The translations under genes and the position numbers were made by a program. The notes under the pieces are model-generated. The model did no database searches, was not told where the DNA came from, and worked only from the letters and a program-made list of their open reading frames with translations. Shown in pieces: positions 58,217-64,000 of a stretch of 64,000 bases of DNA. The stretch spans positions 48,842,580 through 48,906,579 of the forward strand of contig OZ024909.1 of NCBI GenBank assembly GCA_964017125.1, written 5' to 3'. Positions within the stretch are counted from its first letter, which is position 1, and every line of letters begins with the position of its first letter. This stretch comes from Flabesymbios commensalis (Eukaryota > Annelida > Polychaeta > Terebellida > Flabelligeridae).

Positions 58217-58331
58217 CCCAACAAATACGAGATTTTGACTCAATGCTGGATTGATGTTTGGTCAGCGTCACATACGACAATATACTAACATCAAACCAAG
58301 ATCGGTTCAATGTCTTTTGTGTCCACTGGGC
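58217..58331. mobile_element. Family A MITE, full, diverged
   Basis: TCCCAACAAATACGAGATTT, TGACTCAATGCTGGATTGAT, GTTTGGTCAGCGTCACATAC, TAACATCAAACCAAGATCGG, TTCAATGTCTTTTGTGTCCA and CTGGG. Confidence 0.75.
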
Positions 58332-58941
58332 TAGAGCATAGTTCATATTGTACAATTCTGGATTTACCTTTCTAGCGCGTTAACACTCGTCCTCATGTGA
58401 TCTTTTTGTCATGTTTTTATTTCTCCTTTGCTTTTGAATTTGATAACCGCACTACACATGTTTATTGTTAGAATGATATCCAGACAAGTCACTAAACTGA
58501 CGAGTGCAATAAACTGCGAGTTTTAAGCATGGGTGCATGACATGGCATTTAATATGATTTTACTGTTTCTGCAAACATGACAAAGATTTTAAGCACTTGG
58601 ATGCATTCCATGTTCTGATGTGTATTATAATATACTCTGTTGTATTCAAGGTGCATGTTGTATGTTAGAAGCATGTGTTCTTCGTTGCATCGTTCAGTGT
58701 TGTACAGGTCAAATCAGATAATTTGTACTGTTGTATTTGCCTATTTACACTCACAGCCTATTATAAAATAGCTACAATTGTGCATGTGTGCATGCAGACA
58801 CTGATGTGGAAACCATGCTGGGTGTCCATTGAGTACCATAAGCCTACCACATAAAATGGTCGTTATCTCAACAAATAGGGCCTACTTCATATTGGTCTGA
58901 CGTCATATCAACATTTGACTGGTTACAATAGTTGAACCGTT

Positions 58942-59029
58942 CCAGCAAACACAAGACGTTGATCCAATGTTAGTTTACAGTTTGTTTACAGCAAACCAAG
59001 ATTTGGTTGACCTCGTGTGCTTGTCGGGA
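58942..59029. mobile_element. Family A MITE with shortened core
   Basis: TTCCAGCAAACACAAGACGT, TGATCCAATGTTAGTTTACA, then AAACCAAGATTTGGTTGACC and TCGTGTGCTTGTCGGGA. The GGCCAACGTC core is replaced by GTTTGTTTACAG. Confidence 0.7.
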
Positions 59030-59766
59030 CTTAAGGGTTGGGTCTGCTCTAATTTCTGCTCGGGTAAACTTTATAAACTGTGCTCTCGTTCGCAGTAATT
59101 AATTAATTCAAATTTTTAAATTTTGATATACAGAAATTATGGATACATGTAGAATCTAAGTGCAGCAAACGATTGTAATGCCTGCATTATAACTTGTCTA
59201 CAGCATGATCATGTAACTTATAGAAGCATGTTGCCACCCAGCATGGATTTAGATTTGCATGACACATTTCCCATACTCATGATAATGTAGTTCATATTTT
59301 GTGTAGTTATTCACACGGCATACTCGTTAAACGTGAGTGATGTCGTACTGAGATGACTGTACGGTTACAGATGCAGCTAGAAATAGGAAGTGGTTGACAT
59401 TTTGTAGACATACAGAATAAAAGAGCTCTACTTTACAGGATAGACCTTGGTGGTGGCGCTTCTGGTGTTGGCTCCGTGTTCTGGTTACCCACATCGGCTG
59501 GGTAGCTGGCGGTTGGGAGATTTCAGGTGGTGTTTTGGTTTTCTGGTGTGTGGGCTTGCTATCGTTATAGTATCTGCCTATGGTGGTGATAATTATGGTA
59601 TACACAAAGTAACAACAATAATGATAATAATATAATAATAATACAACATGGTGGTGGTAGGTGGGATTATTTTCACATTGCCTATGGTTCCTATTTGTGA
59701 TACATTATTTTCATCCCTTCTATCTTTTCTTTTCTACCGTTTACAGCTTGTTTGTGATGGTGTCAT

Positions 59767-59861
59767 GCTGCTGCTCTGCCCCACAAAGACAAACAGCAGT
59801 AACAGATTACTTTTCAAGTAAGCTGTTACTGCTGTTTGTCTTTGTTGGGCAGAGCTGTGAG
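59767..59861. mobile_element. Family B hairpin MITE, best-preserved copy
   Basis: CTGCTCTGCCCCACAAAGAC, AAACAGCAGTAACAGATTAC, TTTTCAAGTAAGCTGTTACT, GCTGTTTGTCTTTGTTGGGC and AGAGCTG pair along nearly their whole length. Confidence 0.88.
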
Positions 59862-60830
59862 GTCACCGTGCTAAACCACCTGAGTCCCCCGTAAAGCATC
59901 CTGTGACACCAGAGGAGATCTTCACATCTCCCCTGTATCACAGGATTCTGTCCATCTGCTTTCTCTTGACACATTGTTCTGCTGCTGTACTCACTCACAA
60001 TGCTGCCTCTTATTGCACTTCACACATTCCTTTTCTCTATTTATACTGTACATAAATTAGCGGTTTATTTTGTTGATGATAGCGGTTATACTACGACCTG
60101 GCTTATTCCAGTCCACGCTATTCCATCGTCTGCACCGATACAGCTGACATGCTATCTTTTTTTTTCAATCATTAAGAATCTTACATCGCTGCATTTAGTT
60201 TTAAAATAATTCTATCCTATTGGTCAGAATTATCTATTTTTGGCAGTCGCCTTAATGTTTAATATATATATTATTAATTCAACCTTTCTAATCATATAAC
60301 CACGTATAAATGTATAAATATATAGATATTTAATTTGCGTTTTACCAGTTCACTGTTGCTTCTGCAATGTGAATGTCAGGCTTTTTAATTTACTTTTGTG
60401 GATATTTATATCCTTGATAGTTTTAACTGCACGTTGGTTATCTGTGGTCTAGGTGGGGTTATGGGAAACAAAACATGCTGCCGCGTTGTCAACACCTGCA
60501 CTGTAATTTTGTGAAAAAAATTGTGTTTTTATAGCATTACACGGAAATAATTTACTCTCATTCGTAATATTCAATTTTCGTTAATATTAGTATTGTATTT
60601 TTTCTAGCATCCAGATCTATCAAATCATAATAATTATTCTAAATTCCTTAATTATCAATAAGAAGTTCTCTGAACGCTGACATGTATATAATTTATTTAC
60701 AAGGCGTTTAGCCCTTCTATCAGCCACGTCAATCAATTAAACATTGCATAAAATAACATTCAGATTGACGAGGCTCTATTTTGAAATTCTATGCATGTAG
60801 CATAACTTTCCGGTTGTGGAAGTTAATAAA

Positions 60831-60890
60831 TTTTCACCCACTTGAAGTTGTGCCTCGCTACCGCGACCCACAACTTCTAGTAGGTGAAAA
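60831..60890. repeat. Solo family C hairpin
   Basis: TTTTCACCCACTTGAAGTTG, TGCCTCGCTACCGCGACCCA and CAACTTCTAGTAGGTGAAAA. No TTAA shell sequence surrounds it, and a family A copy follows 11 bp later. Confidence 0.85.
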
Positions 60891-60900
60891 TGATAAAATA

Positions 60901-60998
60901 AACCCAGAAAACACGACCTTGACCCTGTGTTGTTTAAATGTTGGAGCAGCCTCTACCACGTGGGCTGACTACTGACCCAACACAGTGTGACTGGGATG
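60901..60998. mobile_element. Family A MITE, diverged
   Basis: AACCCAGAAAACACGACCTT, GACCCTGTGTTGTTTAAATG, TTGGAGCAGCCTCTACCACG, CTGACTACTGACCCAACACA and GTGTGACTGGGAT. Confidence 0.65.
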
Positions 60999-61358
60999 TA
61001 AGCTTGTAACTAAGATGTTGGTGAATATAAGGTGTGAGTGTTGACTCGTGGCAGTTTTCTCTTTGAGCAGACAATCCGGTGATGGTTCAACCAATTACGG
61101 TACAAGGGATAGACAAATACCGCGCCTGCTGTGATGGGTGGCTTGGGTCTGAAACGCACAAGAAATTATATTTATCTATTTATTAGCTCTAATTAACTTA
61201 AGATTGGTTCTTGGTATAGCAAATTCGTCGCTTGGTTTTGGGAAAATTAAACAGGAGAACCGCGCCCTGCTGCCTCGCTGCCACTGCGAGGGAGCGGACG
61301 CAGGTGCTACCGTCTTTCAGTCCAGGATAACGCGAAATGTGATTATTATAAAATGATA

Positions 61359-61440
61359 ATTCGACACCCTGGTAGCCAGAGTGTCGTTTGTGCCACTTGG
61401 ATGAGTGGCACACACGACACTCTGGCTTCTAGGGTTCGAT
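61359..61440. repeat. Family E hairpin, near perfect
   Basis: ATTCGACACCCTGGTAGCCA and GAGTGTCGTTTGTGCCACT pair with AGTGGCACACACGACACTCT and GGCTTCTAGGGTTCGAT. The outer arms are unlike those at 48382 and 3038. Confidence 0.88.
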
Positions 61441-61549
61441 ATGTAGGCATTTTACACGAACATTATTGTTGTTCAGTGTCCATTGTTAATTAGTCTTGTG
61501 CCATGATGTGGCGCCATACAGATATTGCAAGGTGTTTTGTTGAAATATC

Positions 61550-61622
61550 CCCAGCAAAACAAAGCATTATTCCTGCGTTGTTTTGATGTTGTGTCTATGC
61601 CAGAGGCGTTGCACGAACGTTG
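61550..61622. repeat. Family A MITE, left part
   Basis: TCCCCAGCAAAACAAAGCAT, TATTCCTGCGTTGTTTTGAT and GTTGTGTCTATGCCAGAGGC. The right arm is missing. Confidence 0.6.
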
Positions 61623-61663
61623 ATTTACCGCTGTGCTGAAACCTCTTTGTTTTCTGAGGTATC

Positions 61664-61771
61664 CCAGCAAACACAAAATATTTTTATAACATTTGTACAA
61701 CGTCGGCCCAACGTCTTCGACGTTGGTCCAACATTGTACACATGTTATAAAAATATTTTGTGTTTGCAGGG
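61664..61771. mobile_element. Family A MITE, best-preserved copy
   Basis: CCCAGCAAACACAAAATATT, TTTATAACATTTGTACAACG, TCGGCCCAACGTCTTCGACG, TTGGTCCAACATTGTACACA, TGTTATAAAAATATTTTGTG and TTTGCAGGG. It is nearly a perfect hairpin, so it is probably one of the youngest copies here. Confidence 0.92.
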
Positions 61772-62300
61772 ATTTATTCTTGATGTCCGCATCAAACCAT
61801 GCCATGCCTGTATCAAACCACATCGTCGGCCTTGCGGAGATAGCTGCAGTTTGCCACGAACTTCTTCCAAGCTCTGAAGTAGTTTTGAACTATGTGATAT
61901 TTATTGTGCTGAGCATCCCGGACCCCCGATCTCACCTAGTCCATGTTATGCATTTTATGGAGAGAAAAACCTCAACTGGTTAAATACCATTGCTTTTTTA
62001 ACTGTTTATGCAGATATTTTGTTGTATATTCTTATAGTCCACATTGTGTTCTGCTATAATTATATTTGTTGTAAGAGAATACGTATACACAATACATTAT
62101 AAACGTAGGTCTGTGCGGCGTTCGCACACAATTATATAGTGTATACACAATAACGTGTTCAGTTGTCACGTTGATCTTATGTAATAGGCGTGTATGCAAA
62201 TGTTGACTATTTATCGTGAAACTTTACTATAATGTGCAATAATAAAACTACTCAATGATACCCGTTTCACCAGTTTCAAATGTGTGCATGTGATTATACC

Positions 62301-62332
62301 ACCACCTACCACCACCACCACCACCACCACCA
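62301..62332. repeat. (CCA)n microsatellite
   Basis: About ten CCA triplets with one CTA interruption. Confidence 0.9.
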
Positions 62333-62479
62333 GTCAAGGGATGGGAATTGTTATCGTGTATGGTCGGCAATGATGGAGTAGATATTGATATTTTTCGGTG
62401 TAATACTGTAATATTGTTGTGAAAATACTTTTTTTTGGTCAATGTATCATTTGGATCGAAATGGGGAAGTAGAACTTAA

Positions 62480-62632
62480 CATGCGACGTTGAACCATTTC
62501 TGGCCCAACAACAATAACGCAGCATTGGTTCTGCCGTGAATGTTTGCTGGGCTACCGCTGGTTTAATATTGGGTCGACGTCACAGACGGTGGACCAACAT
62601 TGCACCAACATTAGTTCCACGTTTGCTGGTTA
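62480..62632. repeat. Two overlapping family A copies
   Basis: First, a short copy (ATGCGACGTTGAACCATTTC, TGGCCCAACA, GAATGTTTGCTGGG). Then a fuller right-hand one (CTGGTTTAATATTGGGTCGA, CGTCACAGACGGTGGACCAA, CATTGCACCAACATTAGTTC, CACGTTTGCTGGTTAC). Confidence 0.65.
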
Positions 62633-62795
62633 CCAAACAGTTGTAATAGAGCGATATACGTTATTAACAGTGATAAGGTATCCAATCGAACCTCGTTATC
62701 ATTAAATTGCAGTAGCAAAACAAACTCAACAAAACAGTGATCAAATACGGGGGCACTCGTTTTCTACCAGTTTATATCCAAGGGCTGATCCAGGA

Positions 62796-62862
62796 TGGGA
62801 TTTTAGCTAGTCAATTATTGACTAGCTGATCCGATGGGATTTTAGCTAGTCAATAATCATGA
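62796..62862. repeat. Duplicated palindromic unit
   Basis: GATGGGATTTTAGCTAGTCA occurs twice about 40 bp apart, and CTAGTCAATTATTGACTAG is itself a palindrome. Confidence 0.8.
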
Positions 62863-62901
62863 ATTCGGGTATCTATAACAATGATTTTTAAAATCTTAAA
62901 C

Positions 62902-63107
62902 CATTAAACCGCTAAATTAGGTAATTTAAATTTTCACCCACTTGCAAGTTGTCTCGCTACCACATCCCACAACTTCTTATTGTTTAATTTGAGACACCAC
63001 ACATTTGCAAATCGTGATGCTTAAACACACGTTTCGTTCCCAATAACTGTGATTTAAGTGGCTAAAACATACGTACTAAAAACGACTATAGTCGCGCTCA
63101 GCAGTTT
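62902..63107 (+). mobile_element. TTAA-type MITE with decayed family C hairpin
   Basis: ACCATTAAACCGCTAAATTA, TTTTCACCCACTTGCAAGTT, GTCTCGCTACCACATCCCAC and AACTTC form a half-degraded hairpin. TTGTTTAATTTGAGACACCA, CAATAACTGTGATTTAAGTG and AACGACTATAGTCGCGCTCA match the 54150 body. Confidence 0.7.
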
Positions 63108-63221
63108 GGTGTTTTGAGGCACCATCGGGGGGGATTTTGAGTATCAAATATGGGCAATTGAAAGTGATATTTACGCATTTTATTATGGAAGGGGAGCCCG
63201 AGGGGCGGAAGTATTTTTTTT

Positions 63222-63676
63222 ATATTTTGTTTATTCGACTTTCCAGTTGAAAACATGCAAAAGTAATTGGTACAATATCATTATTATTAATTGAGCAACA
63301 TGTTCTTAACTTTGGCTAACGGGAACAGGTCGAGACGACGCCTACGAAGCCTGTCAACCATATTAGTGAATTAAAATTATATAATAAAGTAATATATAAC
63401 AGTATAATATAAAACCAACTGTTCACGAGTTATATGTGTAGACATACTTATCATGTAAGACAACTTCAGATTTAGTAATGTTTCGTGTACATGTTATTTT
63501 GAAAATATACACAGTAGATTATAAATTTTGTGATATGTACACAAAAATAAATATAGCTGACAATATTGTCTGTCATCAGTTTCTCGTACCAAAACCAAAA
63601 ATAAAATAGGTACAAGGTGTTCTACACCATATAGCAAAAAGGACGCTCTGAAAAGCGTAGAAACCTAATTAAAGCA
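63222..63676 (-). repeat. Dispersed repeat G, copy 2
   Basis: Matches 17150-17532 in order, with about 80 extra bp in the middle (63390-63475). On the minus strand it ends AACTGGAAAGTCGAATAAAC, again with an AATAAA signal. The GGGAACAGGTCGAGACGACG block is the best conserved. Confidence 0.65.
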
Positions 63677-63714
63677 TTTAAACGTTGGCAATCTAAGCCC
63701 TGAATGCTATGGAG

Positions 63715-63895
63715 ACTCTACCTCCCCATGCTGCTGAGACCTCTTGCTGCTGGGATCACCCACCTCCCAGTGCTGCCGAGACCCTTTAGGTGACTCGGCA
63801 GCACCTAAGGGGTCTCAGCAGCACGGGGAGTTGGGGGTTTCAGCAGCACTGGGAGATGGGGATCTCAGCAGCACGTAAGGGTCCTCAGCAGCATG
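63715..63895. repeat. GC-rich cluster of CAGCAGCAC / GTGCTGCC motifs
   Basis: CAGCAGCAC-type motifs recur seven or more times in both orientations at intervals of 25-35 bp. AGTGCTGCCGAGACCC and GGGTCTCAGCAGCAC form an inverted repeat around GACTCGGCAGCACC. GC content is far above the flanks. Confidence 0.7.
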
Positions 63896-64000
63896 CAGGG
63901 CTTCGAACCTTGTTCCATATAATAGGGACATAATGATAAATATCCAGCATCATCCAGAATGATGAAAAAGTAAAGGTGGGAAATTTGGGCCAAGCGGTTA

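Larger units (their letters stand above)
56521..64000. other. Downstream intergenic region, repeat-rich, no supported gene
   Basis: No frame resembles a known protein. Listed elements account for part of it. The gaps 57370-58210, 59030-59760, 59870-60820, 61000-61350 and 61990-62290 are AT-rich DNA with nothing definite, apart from a (GGT/ATA)-rich patch near 59580-59660. Confidence 0.7.

Noticed and set aside
59447-59635. 62-codon hydrophobic frame
   Set aside because: Partly low-complexity GGT/ATA-rich DNA, no signal of conservation and no splice context.

Overview
This window is animal nuclear DNA: AT-rich, full of short palindromic repeats and simple repeats, with GT-AG introns of 0.3 to 6.9 kb. 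It holds one recognisable protein gene, an ESRP (epithelial splicing regulatory protein, the fusilli family) on the + strand. Thirteen coding exons between 20517 and 54841 join in one unbroken frame to 822 residues. ESRP is found across animals. Compact protein divergence, large introns and dense MITE-type repeats suggest a marine invertebrate. The sequence alone does not let me choose between a non-vertebrate deuterostome and a lophotrochozoan.

Layout. 1-19850 is upstream intergenic DNA with no supportable gene; it holds MITEs, a tRNA-derived SINE pair, a 320-bp TGAG array and a 411-bp foldback element. 19850-20516 is a GC-richer stretch that probably holds the ESRP promoter and 5'UTR. 20517-54841 is the ESRP gene. 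54842 to about 55700 (or 56520) is its likely 3'UTR. From there to 64000 is intergenic DNA with more of the same repeats.

The gene. Exons 1-5 encode the N-terminal domain (RNase H-like fold in known ESRPs). Exons 6-7, 8-9 and 10-11 encode three hnRNP F/H-type quasi-RRMs. Exons 12-13 encode a proline/alanine/tyrosine-rich linker and a complete fourth RRM-like domain, which is only a stub in the human ESRP1 C-terminus as I recall it. Intron 8 holds a cryptic 80-nt exon with good splice sites and an immediate in-frame stop, a candidate poison exon.

The repeats. At least five hairpin families are intermixed. A: ends CCCAGCAAACAC, core around CGTCTTCGACG, more than 30 copies. B: core around ACTTTTCAAGT, about 13 copies. 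C: arms CACTTGAAGTTGTG with a CTCGCTACCGCGA loop, about 10 copies. D: core GACGTCAGATTCTGACGTC, 4 copies. E: core TGCCACT..AGTGGCA, about 6 copies. C and D hairpins sit inside TTAA-flanked, CCCTT-ended shells that look like non-autonomous piggyBac-type elements, but C hairpins also occur alone and a B hairpin occurs inside one shell. In A and E the core, and in A also the ends, stay the same while the intervening arms differ between copies yet remain self-complementary within each copy. Many hairpins lie within 75 nt of ESRP exon edges. No transposase, CRISPR array, rRNA, intact tRNA gene or recognisable retrovirus-like element was found.
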